NCBI GenBank assembly: GCA_905198475.1 | Contig: CAJKCQ010000074.1 | Span: 1-9,936 of the forward strand | Direction of reading: 5' to 3' | DNA: 9,936 nucleotides | Source: an uncultured Sutterella sp. | GTDB lineage: Bacteria > Pseudomonadota > Gammaproteobacteria > Burkholderiales > Burkholderiaceae_F | In this document: positions 1 through 5,058 of the stretch, one piece after another | How the letters are laid out: the number at the start of each line of letters is the position of its first letter | Position numbering within the stretch: the stretch's first letter is position 1 | The notes under the pieces: generated by a model | What the model was told of the DNA's origin: nothing | Seen by the model: only the letters and a program-made list of their open reading frames with translations | Databases searched by the model: none | Made by a program: the position numbers and the translations under genes

Positions 1-491
1 TGGCGAACTTCCGCGGCAAGGGCGGTTCGGGCGCGATCGACGGCTTCATGTTCGCCCTCTCGCTCGTTCCGACGATCATGTTCGCCCTCGCGATGATCAC
101 GATGCTCGAGCACTACGGGGCCCTCAAGGCCGCGCGCCAGCTCCTCACGCCGGTCCTCAAGCCGCTCCTCGGACTGCCCGGCTCCTCAGCGCTCGCCCTC
201 ATCGCCTCGCTCCAGTCCACCGACGGCGGCGCCGCGCTCACGCGTCAGCTGTGCGACGCGGGCGAGCTCACCGACCGCGAGAAGAACGTCTTCGCCGCCT
301 TCCAGATGACCGCGGACGCGCCGATCACGAACTTCTTCTCCTCGGGCGCGATCTTCTTCACGCTGGTCGCCGCTTCGGGCGAACCCGTGATGCCCGTTTC
401 CCTCGGCGTCTGCCTCGGCGTCATCCTCCTCGGCAAAATCTTCGCCGCGAACGTGATGCGCCTCATCGAGATCCGCGGATCGCGCGCCTGA
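1..491 (+). CDS. yjiH: YjiH-like nucleoside-recognition (Gate) domain membrane protein, 3' part only
   Basis: The reading frame is open from the left edge (first full codon at base 3) to a TGA at 489-491. It gives 162 visible residues, and the true start lies outside the window; the Met codon at base 48 is internal. The visible part is very hydrophobic, with likely membrane segments around MFALSLVPTIMFALAMITML, GAIFFTLVAA and the C-terminal VSLGVCLGVILLG. A GLPGSSALALIASLQ stretch followed by a GG-containing turn and GELT matches the equivalent part of the downstream YjiG-like protein, so the two look paralogous. E. coli YjiH and YjiG are paired inner-membrane proteins of the nucleoside-recognition/Gate family encoded next to the isoaspartyl dipeptidase gene iadA; their substrate is not firmly established. 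The family call is from pattern recognition. The assignment to YjiH rather than another Gate protein rests mainly on the adjacent yjiG. Confidence 0.72.
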   Translation, partial: ANFRGKGGSGAIDGFMFALSLVPTIMFALAMITMLEHYGALKAARQLLTPVLKPLLGLPGSSALALIASLQSTDGGAALTRQLCDAGELTDREKNVFAAFQMTADAPITNFFSSGAIFFTLVAASGEPVMPVSLGVCLGVILLGKIFAANVMRLIEIRGSRA

Positions 492-570
492 CTTCAGGCT
501 TTCCAGACCTTTTCATTCGTCCGTTTTTCGGGAATACTTCGTCCCGCCCCTTTCTTCAGGTAGCTCTCTC

Positions 571-1047
571 ATGTCCCACATCACCTCAAGCAAGCCCATG
601 ATCACCGACGTCTTCGTCAAAGGCGCCGTCCAGGGCTGGAACATCGCCGTCACCTCCACGCTCCCGAACGTGCTCATGGCGTTCGTGATCATCAAGATCC
701 TCAACCACTCGGGCCTTCTCAAGATCATCGGCGACGTGTGCGCGCCGGTGATGGGCGTCTTCGGCCTCCCGGGCGAAGCCGCCACCGTGCTCCTCGGCGG
801 CTGGATGTCGATGGGCGGCGGCGTGGGCGTCGCGATGGCGCTCTACGACCACGGCACCCTCACGGGCACCCACCTCGCGATCCTCGCGCCCTCGATCTTC
901 CTGATGGGCTCGCAGATCCAGTACATGGGCCGCTGCCTCGGCGTGATCGGCGTGAAGGGGGCTAAGATCCCTGTCATCATGGCGATCCCGATCCTCACGG
1001 CCTTCCTGTCGCTCTTCGTGATGCGCATCCTCGTGATGGGGTCCTGA
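571..1047 (+). CDS. yjiG: YjiG-like inner-membrane protein (nucleoside-recognition/Gate family)
   Basis: This complete 158-residue protein is close to the usual YjiG length of about 150. It closely resembles E. coli YjiG throughout: LPNVLMAFVII in the first membrane segment, then APVMGVFGLPGEAATVLL, the glycine-rich MSMGGGVGVAMAL, GTLTG, and a late LMGSQIQYMGRCLGV block. Several hydrophobic segments indicate an integral membrane protein. The ATG at 571 is preceded by only a weak CAGG ribosome-binding element at 557-560, but it gives the expected N-terminus (a short polar leader before VFVKGAVQGW). The gene lies 79 bases after the YjiH-like gene and 41 bases before an M20 peptidase gene on the same strand, so the three are probably one transcript. 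By analogy with E. coli yjiH-yjiG-iadA, YjiH and YjiG probably act together as a transporter for a substrate or product of the peptidase. That role is inference. Confidence 0.88.
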   Translation: MSHITSSKPMITDVFVKGAVQGWNIAVTSTLPNVLMAFVIIKILNHSGLLKIIGDVCAPVMGVFGLPGEAATVLLGGWMSMGGGVGVAMALYDHGTLTGTHLAILAPSIFLMGSQIQYMGRCLGVIGVKGAKIPVIMAIPILTAFLSLFVMRILVMGS

Positions 1048-1088
1048 TCCCGTTTTGCACAACACGCACCAGAAGGATTCATCAAAAG

Positions 1089-2204
1089 ATGTCCATCCTC
1101 GACGAATATCTCAAGGACCTCGCGCCGCTCGTCAACCTCGACTGCGGCACGTCGAACACGGCGGGCGTCACCCGCGCCGCCGAAATCATGAAGGGCTACT
1201 TCGACTCGATCGGCTTCCACACGGAGTTGGTCGACCTCGGCCCCAAGGCGGGTCACGGCCTCATCGCCCGCAACAAGCCCGATGCCGAGAAGATCGACGT
1301 TCTTCTGAACGGCCACCTCGACACCGTCTTCCCGGACGGCACCGCCGCGAAGCGCCCGTTCTCCGTGGACGGCAACGAAGCCCACGGCCCGGGATGCTCA
1401 GACTGCAAGTCGGGCATTCTCGCCGCCTACTACGCCTGCAAGTACGCCCGTCCCGAGGACCTCGAGCGCCTCTCCATCTGCTGCGCCTTCAATCCCGACG
1501 AGGAGACCGGCTCGCAGAATTCGCATGAGTGGCTCGCGGGCGTGGGCGCGAAGGCGAAGTGCGCCCTCATCGTCGAGGCCGCGCGCGCCGGCGGCGAACT
1601 CGTGCGCTCCCGCAAGGGCGTGGGCGACTACTGCGTCGTCTTCCATGGCCGCACCGCCCACGCGGGCAACAACCCCGAGGCGGGCCTCAACGCCAACGTC
1701 GCCGCGATGCGCTTCGCGCTCGCCGCGTACGACCTCGCCGACAAGTCGATCGGCACGACCGTCAACCCCGGCGTCGTCGAGGGCGGCACCGCCCCCAACG
1801 TGATCTCGGACCGCTGCACGGTGCGCCTCGACATCCGATACTGGTTCGACAAGGACGGCGACGCCCTTGAAGCCAAGATCCGCGAGCTCGTCGCCCGCAC
1901 CTGGGTCGAAGGCGTCACGCAGGAGCTGACGGTCTGCTCGCGCGTGCCCGCGATGCCGCTCTCCGAGGCGACGAAGGGCTTGGTCGCCACGATCAACAAG
2001 GCCGCCGAGATGGCGGGCTTCGAGGCGAAGTGGGTTGACGCGGGCGGCGGCAGCGACGGCAACCGCATCGCCAAGGCCGGCATCCCCGTGGTGGACGGCT
2101 GCGGCCCGGCGGGTGCGGGGTTCCACACCGAGCGCGAATTCCTGCGCCTCGACACGGTCGAGGAGCGCATCAGGATGCTCGTGAACCTCTTCAAGCTCAT
2201 GTGA
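1089..2204 (+). CDS. M20 family zinc metallopeptidase, glutamate carboxypeptidase-like
   Basis: This is a 371-residue soluble protein with no signal peptide and all expected M20 landmarks. The HLD pair (H76, D78) sits in NGHLDTVFP, and the bridging aspartate D105 is in GPGCSDCKSG. The acidic pair E138/E139 in NPDEETGS supplies the general base and a metal ligand; E163 (IVEAA) and H346 (GFHTERE) complete the two-zinc site. The lid/dimerisation domain is marked by TAHAGNNPEAG (H191) and EGGTAPNVISD (N237). The order and spacing match carboxypeptidase G2-type enzymes, which release C-terminal glutamate from acylated or peptide substrates; related M20 enzymes act on dipeptides or N-acyl amino acids. 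The exact substrate cannot be read from sequence. The start at 1089 is preceded by AGAAGG at 1071-1076, a slightly long spacing of 12. It is the last gene of the cassette with the YjiH/YjiG-like proteins and is followed by an intrinsic terminator, which supports co-transcription. The enzyme is probably cytoplasmic. Confidence 0.9.
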   Translation: MSILDEYLKDLAPLVNLDCGTSNTAGVTRAAEIMKGYFDSIGFHTELVDLGPKAGHGLIARNKPDAEKIDVLLNGHLDTVFPDGTAAKRPFSVDGNEAHGPGCSDCKSGILAAYYACKYARPEDLERLSICCAFNPDEETGSQNSHEWLAGVGAKAKCALIVEAARAGGELVRSRKGVGDYCVVFHGRTAHAGNNPEAGLNANVAAMRFALAAYDLADKSIGTTVNPGVVEGGTAPNVISDRCTVRLDIRYWFDKDGDALEAKIRELVARTWVEGVTQELTVCSRVPAMPLSEATKGLVATINKAAEMAGFEAKWVDAGGGSDGNRIAKAGIPVVDGCGPAGAGFHTEREFLRLDTVEERIRMLVNLFKLM

Positions 2205-2221
2205 CGCGCCTCGGCAGAATC

Positions 2222-2263
2222 AAAGCCGCCCGCGGGATTCCTCTCCCGGGCGGCTTTTTCTTT
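2222..2263 (+). terminator. Intrinsic terminator of the yjiH-yjiG-M20 cassette
   Basis: An 11-bp perfect stem (AAAGCCGCCCG at 2222-2232 pairing with CGGGCGGCTTT at 2247-2257) encloses a 14-base loop. It runs directly into a T-rich tract, TTTTT-C-TTT at 2255-2263. It begins 17 bases after the peptidase stop codon. The form is that of a classical Rho-independent terminator on the plus strand. Confidence 0.93.
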
Positions 2264-2329
2264 GGCCGAATCCCGCCGCAGAGGCGGGACTTGAAGACAA
2301 CAGCAGACCGCCCGGGCGGCGGGCGCTCC

Positions 2330-2367
2330 GGGCGGCTGCGTGTCTGCGGGGGCGCAGGCAGCCGCCC
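2330..2367. repeat. GC-rich inverted repeat in the convergent intergenic region
   Basis: GGGCGGCTGC at 2330-2339 is perfectly inverted at 2358-2367 (GCAGCCGCCC), with 18 bases between. A 12-base perfect palindrome (CCGCCCGGGCGG, 2308-2319) and a 7-bp stem-loop (TCCCGCC at 2271-2277, GGCGGGA at 2283-2289) lie nearby. None is followed by a T-run on either strand. They sit just beyond the 3' end of sodC on the minus strand, so one may mark its transcript end or protect it from exonucleases. That role is a guess; the repeats themselves are directly visible. Confidence 0.5.
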
Positions 2368-2391
2368 CCCGCAGGCGTTCTCCGCCGGGGA

Positions 2392-2946
2392 CTACTTGAT
2401 CACGCCGCAGGCCATGCGGGCGCCGCCGCCGCCCAAGGCGACCGGATGATCGTGGTAGTTGTCGCCGCCCACATGCACCATTAGGGCATGACCGCGGACC
2501 TCGTCGAGGGTCTTGAGCTTGGGAGCGAGGACGGGAACGGCCGCAGCGCCCTGCGCGTCAACGTAGAGGCTCGGCAGGTCGCCCTTGTGGCCGGCGTCGT
2601 CCCACGGGAAGGAGTGGTTCTTCGCGCCCGCGGGATTCCAGTGACCGCCCGCCTTCATGCCGAGGCCCTTGTCGGTGAGGCCGCAGTCCGGATTCTGATG
2701 TACGTGGAATCCATGCAGGCCGGGCGTGAGGCCCGCGAGCTGCGGATAGAAGACGAGGCCGTAGGGGCTCTGAACGATCACGACCTGACCGACGGGCTTG
2801 GCGCCGTCCTTGGCGAGGAGCTCAACGGGAACGACGATCTTCTGCGATTCCGCAAGCGGATCGTAGAGCTGCGTTTGATCCGCCGCGACGGCGCTGAGGG
2901 AGATCGTTGCGGCCGCAAGGACGCTGAGAAGTGCTGACGTCTTCAT
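2392..2946 (-). CDS. sodC: Periplasmic Cu,Zn superoxide dismutase
   Basis: The product is 184 residues. A signal peptide (MKTS, a hydrophobic core and an AVAA end) is probably cleaved after residue 21 or 22, which places the enzyme in the periplasm. It converts superoxide to oxygen and hydrogen peroxide. Metal ligands by family alignment are H81 and H83 (GFHVHQNPDC), bridging H102 (AGGHWNP), H111, H120 and D123 (AGHKGD) for zinc, and H158 (MVHVGGDN) for copper. C88 and C180 form the conserved disulfide, and the C-terminus GGGGARMACGVIK is the bacterial SodC signature. All ligands are present, so an active enzyme is expected. An extra HDH (165-167) follows GGDN. The ATG at 2944-2946 has an excellent GGAGG ribosome-binding site at 2955-2959, eight bases away. 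The gene stands alone: its own promoter candidate lies downstream of the hflX terminator, and the M20 cassette converges on it from the other side. Confidence 0.97.
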   Translation of the reverse strand: MKTSALLSVLAAATISLSAVAADQTQLYDPLAESQKIVVPVELLAKDGAKPVGQVVIVQSPYGLVFYPQLAGLTPGLHGFHVHQNPDCGLTDKGLGMKAGGHWNPAGAKNHSFPWDDAGHKGDLPSLYVDAQGAAAVPVLAPKLKTLDEVRGHALMVHVGGDNYHDHPVALGGGGARMACGVIK

Positions 2947-2954
2947 ATAGAAAA

Positions 2955-2959
2955 CCTCC
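2955..2959 (-). promoter_or_regulatory. Strong Shine-Dalgarno site of sodC
   Basis: GGAGG on the minus strand lies eight bases before the sodC ATG. It is the best ribosome-binding match in the window; the housekeeping genes upstream have weak or no recognisable sites. It also fixes the sodC start. Confidence 0.85.
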
Positions 2960-2971
2960 AGTTCTGAGAGT

Positions 2972-2987
2972 TCGGAAGAACTTCCGA
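2972..2987. promoter_or_regulatory. Inverted repeat in the sodC leader (possible operator or RNA hairpin)
   Basis: TCGGAAG-AA-CTTCCGA is a perfect 7+2+7 dyad between the predicted sodC transcription start and its ribosome-binding site. A further GGAAG copy lies at 2992-2996, so CTTCC can pair alternatively with either side. As RNA it would form a six-pair hairpin with a four-base loop. It could be a repressor operator or a small regulatory hairpin. No regulator is encoded in the window, and I do not recognise the site as a known operator. Confidence 0.45.
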
Positions 2988-3008
2988 GTGAGGAAGTCCT
3001 TGACTTTC

Positions 3009-3037
3009 AATAGTCTAGCATTATTCGGTCGTGACAA
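3009..3037 (-). promoter_or_regulatory. Candidate sigma-70 promoter for sodC
   Basis: On the minus strand TTGTCA (3032-3037, five of six bases match the -35 consensus) is followed after 17 bases by ACTATT (3009-3014, a mediocre -10). This lies in an unusually AT-rich patch for the window. Transcription would start near 3002, giving a leader of about 55 bases. It lies downstream of the hflX terminator, as expected if sodC is transcribed separately. Confidence 0.4.
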
Positions 3038-3102
3038 ATAATAGCCTGCGCATCCTGTTGCATTTGCTTGCATGCGTCTGATTTTCTTTCAAAGAAGTGC
3101 GC

Positions 3103-3139
3103 AAAAAAAACGCCCGGGCAGCATCGACTGCGGCGGGCG
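3103..3139 (-). terminator. Intrinsic terminator of the hfq-hflX transcript
   Basis: Read on the minus strand, CGCCCG (3134-3139) pairs with CGGGCG (3111-3116), and the inner GCAG/CTGC stem (3128-3131 with 3118-3121) continues the hairpin after a small internal loop. Eight consecutive T residues follow directly (A-run at 3103-3110 on the plus strand). It starts 25 bases after the hflX stop codon. The long U-tract makes this a strong call. Confidence 0.9.
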
Positions 3140-3163
3140 GTTGTGAGCAACGACGAATGCGCG

Positions 3164-4372
3164 TCAGATGAGGCTCTCGAGCTCGGCGAGCTCCTCGGCG
3201 GCGCTGCGGCGCTTCGGGTGGAAGTCGTCCGCCTCGTCGGCCATCTCGCGCTCCCAGTCCTCGAGAGGACGGGGCTCGTTCGGGTGCTCGTCGCGCCACT
3301 CGTGGGCGAATTCGGAGACGGCCTGCCGCAGGAGGTCGAGCCCCTCGCCCGTGAGCGCGGAGACGAAGACCGCCTTTGGGCGCCCCTTTTCGTCGCGAAT
3401 GATCTCCTGGGCGTGGTTCGTCACGTCGATCTTGTTGTAGACAAGAATCGTCGGGGCGTCGTCGGCCTTGATGTCCTTCAACACCGAATTCACCTCGGCG
3501 ATCTGCTCCTCGCGCACCGGGGACGAGGCGTCCACGACGTGCAGCAGCAGGTCGGCGTGCACCGTCTCGTCGAGCGTCGACTTGAAGGCCTCGATGAGCT
3601 GATGCGGCAGTCCGCGGATGAATCCCACGGTGTCGGTGGCGACCACGGTCTCCTCGTCGTTCAGCCAGAACTTGCGCGCCGTCGTGTCGAGCGTCGCGAA
3701 GAGCTGGTCGGCCGCATACGTCTGCGCACGCGTGAGCTTGTTGAAGAGCGTGGACTTGCCTGCGTTCGTGTAGCCCGCGAGCGAAACCGTGATCGAGTCG
3801 CCCCTCGAGCGGGCGCGGCGCTGCGTGCCGCGCTGGCGAGCAAGGCGCTTGAGCTGATCGCGCAGCTGTTTCATGCGCACGCCGATCATGCGGCGGTCGA
3901 GTTCGATCTGCTTCTCGCCCGGGCCGCCCGTCTTGCCCAAGCCGCCTCTCTGGCGCTCAAGGTGGGTCCAACCGCGCACGAGACGCGTCGAGAGGTGCTC
4001 GAGACGCGCGAGCTCGACCTGCAGCCGGCCCTCGCGGCTCTTCGCGCGTTGGCGGAAGATGTCGAGAATCAGCTCCGTGCGGTCGAGCACGGGAATGTTG
4101 AGCACGCGCTCGATGTTGCGCTCCTGCGCCGCGGAGAGCGCGATGTCGAAGACGACGACGTCGGCGCCCGCCTCGCGGGCGAGCTCGCCCAACTCCTCGA
4201 TCTTCCCCGAGCCGAGGAAGGTGGCGGGATCGGGCTTGTCGCGCTTGGCCTGCATGAGTCCAACGGGCTCGAGGCCGTCCGAAGTGACGAGAAGACGGAG
4301 CTCCTCGGCGGAGTCCTGATAGAAGACGCGGCCGAGATTGACGACCACGAGAAAGGCGCGCGAAGTCTTCAC
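3164..4372 (-). CDS. hflX: Ribosome-associated GTPase HflX
   Basis: The product is 402 residues, within the usual HflX range. HflX is a GTPase that binds the large ribosomal subunit and splits stalled or hibernating ribosomes under stress. The N-terminal HflX domain (about 1-190) contains LGSGKIEEL, a basic helical section and the glycine-rich GGLGKTGGPGEKQIELDRR at 142-160, the family hallmark. The GTPase domain follows: G1 GYTNAGKST at 200-208, G3 DTVGF at 247-251, G4 NKID at 313-316 and G5 SALTGEG at 338-344. An acidic tail ends the protein. The predicted start is a GTG (4370-4372) with only a weak GAG before it. The frame stays open upstream towards the end of hfq, so the N-terminus is uncertain by some residues. 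It lies 34 bases after hfq, the classical hfq-hflX pairing, and is followed by a terminator instead of hflK-hflC. Confidence 0.96.
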   Translation of the reverse strand: MKTSRAFLVVVNLGRVFYQDSAEELRLLVTSDGLEPVGLMQAKRDKPDPATFLGSGKIEELGELAREAGADVVVFDIALSAAQERNIERVLNIPVLDRTELILDIFRQRAKSREGRLQVELARLEHLSTRLVRGWTHLERQRGGLGKTGGPGEKQIELDRRMIGVRMKQLRDQLKRLARQRGTQRRARSRGDSITVSLAGYTNAGKSTLFNKLTRAQTYAADQLFATLDTTARKFWLNDEETVVATDTVGFIRGLPHQLIEAFKSTLDETVHADLLLHVVDASSPVREEQIAEVNSVLKDIKADDAPTILVYNKIDVTNHAQEIIRDEKGRPKAVFVSALTGEGLDLLRQAVSEFAHEWRDEHPNEPRPLEDWEREMADEADDFHPKRRSAAEELAELESLI

Positions 4373-4406
4373 CTCGCGCGTCTCGTCAAGCTGAAAGTTA
4401 GTCAGA

Positions 4407-4667
4407 TCAGTTCTCCGGCGCGTTCTGGGCGCCCGTCTGGGCAGCGCCGTTCATCGCGACAGCGCGCGACGGGACGACGGTGCTGATGGCGTGCTTGTAG
4501 ACCATCTGCGTGAGCGTGTTGCGCAGAATGACGACGTACTGGTCAAAGGACTCAATCTGGCCCTGAAGCTTGATGCCGTTCACGAGGTAGATCGAAACGG
4601 GGATGTGCTCCTTGCGGAGCAGGTTGAGGAACGGATCCTGCAGAAGCTGAACCTTGTTGTTCGCCAT
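4407..4667 (-). CDS. hfq: RNA chaperone Hfq
   Basis: This 86-residue Sm-like protein forms a hexameric ring that pairs small RNAs with mRNAs. The N-terminus MANNKVQLLQDPF provides the proximal-face uridine pocket (Q10, D11). The rim segment L-R-K-E-H (R18, K19, H21) replaces the E. coli RRER patch, as in other betaproteobacteria. The Sm1 core includes IYLVNGIKLQGQIESFDQY, and Sm2 is YKHAIST with K58 and H59. The C-tail after VVPSRAV is short (about 18 residues, Gln/Asn/Ala-rich). An in-frame extension upstream to 4895 exists, but the Met at 4665-4667 is the conserved start. GAGAAG at 4677-4682 gives a suitable ribosome-binding site. Codons 3-5 (AACAACAAG) repeat a motif found twice in the leader and match the A-R-N triplets bound by the Hfq distal face, suggesting autoregulation. 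hflX follows after 34 bases. Confidence 0.98.
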   Translation of the reverse strand: MANNKVQLLQDPFLNLLRKEHIPVSIYLVNGIKLQGQIESFDQYVVILRNTLTQMVYKHAISTVVPSRAVAMNGAAQTGAQNAPEN

Positions 4668-4786
4668 GATTTTGTTCTTCTCCGACACTGCAGTCTCGCA
4701 CGTTGCAGGCGTTGCTTGTTGTTGTTCTCTTTGGGCGGCGCCGAAGTATCGAACGGGTGCGTCCGCTCGCTCCTTGTTGTTCTCTT
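4653..4786 (-). promoter_or_regulatory. hfq leader with three A-R-N (AACAACAAG) elements, possible Hfq autoregulatory region
   Basis: On the minus strand, the element AACAACAAG or its one-triplet-longer form occurs three times. The first is at 4773-4786, preceded by AAGAG. The second is at 4715-4732, as AAAGAG plus three AAC triplets and AAG. The third is at 4653-4661, inside hfq codons 3-5. Spacing is about 60 bases. Runs of A-purine-N triplets are the known ligand of the Hfq distal surface, and E. coli hfq is known to be translationally autorepressed. Binding in this organism is inference. Confidence 0.45.
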
Positions 4787-4789
4787 GGC

Positions 4790-4823
4790 GAGGCCGGGGC
4801 CGCCGCGTCTGCCGCCCGGCCTC
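4790..4823 (-). other. GC hairpin in the hfq leader
   Basis: GAGGCCGGG (4790-4798) and CCCGGCCTC (4815-4823) form a perfect nine-pair stem with a 16-base loop. It lies just 5' (on the minus strand) of the first AACAACAAG element. It has no following T-run, so it is not a terminator. It may stabilise or structure the hfq leader RNA. Confidence 0.45.
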
Positions 4824-4851
4824 ACGAGGGACCGGACCGCACGCAGAGCGA

Positions 4852-4874
4852 ATCTTAACACCCGCCCTGCGGGT
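4852..4874 (-). promoter_or_regulatory. Candidate extended -10 promoter for hfq overlapped by a small dyad
   Basis: On the minus strand TGT-TAAGAT (4852-4860) fits an extended -10 element (TGnTAnnnT). No -35 match lies at the usual distance. Instead a perfect dyad, ACCCGC-CCT-GCGGGT (4860-4874 on the plus strand), fills the spacer region and could be an operator. The predicted start near 4845 would give a leader of about 178 bases. The call is tentative and rests on the -10 alone. Confidence 0.33.
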
Positions 4875-4888
4875 TCTCGGCGCGTCCT

Positions 4889-4914
4889 CTTTCAAATTCC
4901 TCAGAATTTGAAAG
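4889..4914. promoter_or_regulatory. AT-rich 11-bp perfect dyad upstream of hfq
   Basis: CTTTCAAATTC (4889-4899) is perfectly inverted as GAATTTGAAAG (4904-4914) around a four-base centre. It is conspicuously AT-rich in a GC-rich intergenic region and has no T-run, so it is not a terminator. Its centre lies about 55 bases upstream of the predicted hfq transcription start, a typical place for a regulator binding site. I do not recognise the site. Confidence 0.5.
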
Positions 4915-5017
4915 GAACTATTGCGACGGCGGGAACCGCATGGGCGCTTCTCCCGAGGCTGCGGCGAATCCTTTTTTCCGCCGCCCGAGCGGTGCGGACG
5001 GAAGTCCTCAAACGAAG

Positions 5018-5046
5018 GGCGGAGCGACGATTCCGGTCGTCCCGCC
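5018..5046 (-). terminator. Possible weak terminator hairpin after der
   Basis: On the minus strand the outer stem GGCGG/CCGCC (5042-5046 with 5018-5022) and inner stem GACGA/TCGTC (5037-5041 with 5026-5030) form a hairpin with a three-base bulge and six-base loop. It starts 12 bases after the der stop. Only a short broken T-stretch (CTTCGTTTG) follows, so termination may be partial or the hairpin may just protect the 3' end. Confidence 0.35.
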
Positions 5047-5058
5047 TCTTTATTTCCA

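Larger units (their letters stand above)
4668..5058. other. 391-base der-hfq intergenic region, non-coding
   Basis: This is the only gene-free stretch over 300 bases. From the der side it holds a possible weak terminator hairpin (5018-5046), a bulged hairpin flanked by an A-run on the minus strand (about 4976-5003), the AT-rich dyad (4889-4914), the promoter candidate (4852-4874), a GC hairpin (4790-4823) and two A-R-N elements before hfq. Open frames across it lack recognisable products or ribosome-binding sites. A small RNA cannot be excluded, but I see no direct evidence for one. Confidence 0.6.

Noticed and set aside
2201..2449. Small plus-strand frame of 82 residues starting at the peptidase stop codon
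   Set aside because: It runs through the intrinsic terminator and into the 3' end of sodC; a GTG start without support and low-complexity product.
3068..4486. Long plus-strand open frame (472 residues) opposite hflX
   Set aside because: It is antisense to a well-conserved gene, with a composition typical of GC-rich shadow frames (Arg/Ala/Val/Leu/Asp/Glu-rich) and no recognisable motif.
4668..4895. N-terminal extension of Hfq by 76 residues
   Set aside because: The extension is basic, low-complexity and contains the leader hairpin; the conserved Hfq N-terminus and ribosome-binding site are at 4667.
4976..5003. T-run plus hairpin on the plus strand between hfq and der, considered as a terminator
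   Set aside because: The T-run precedes the hairpin on the plus strand, so the order is wrong for termination, and there is no plus-strand gene to terminate.
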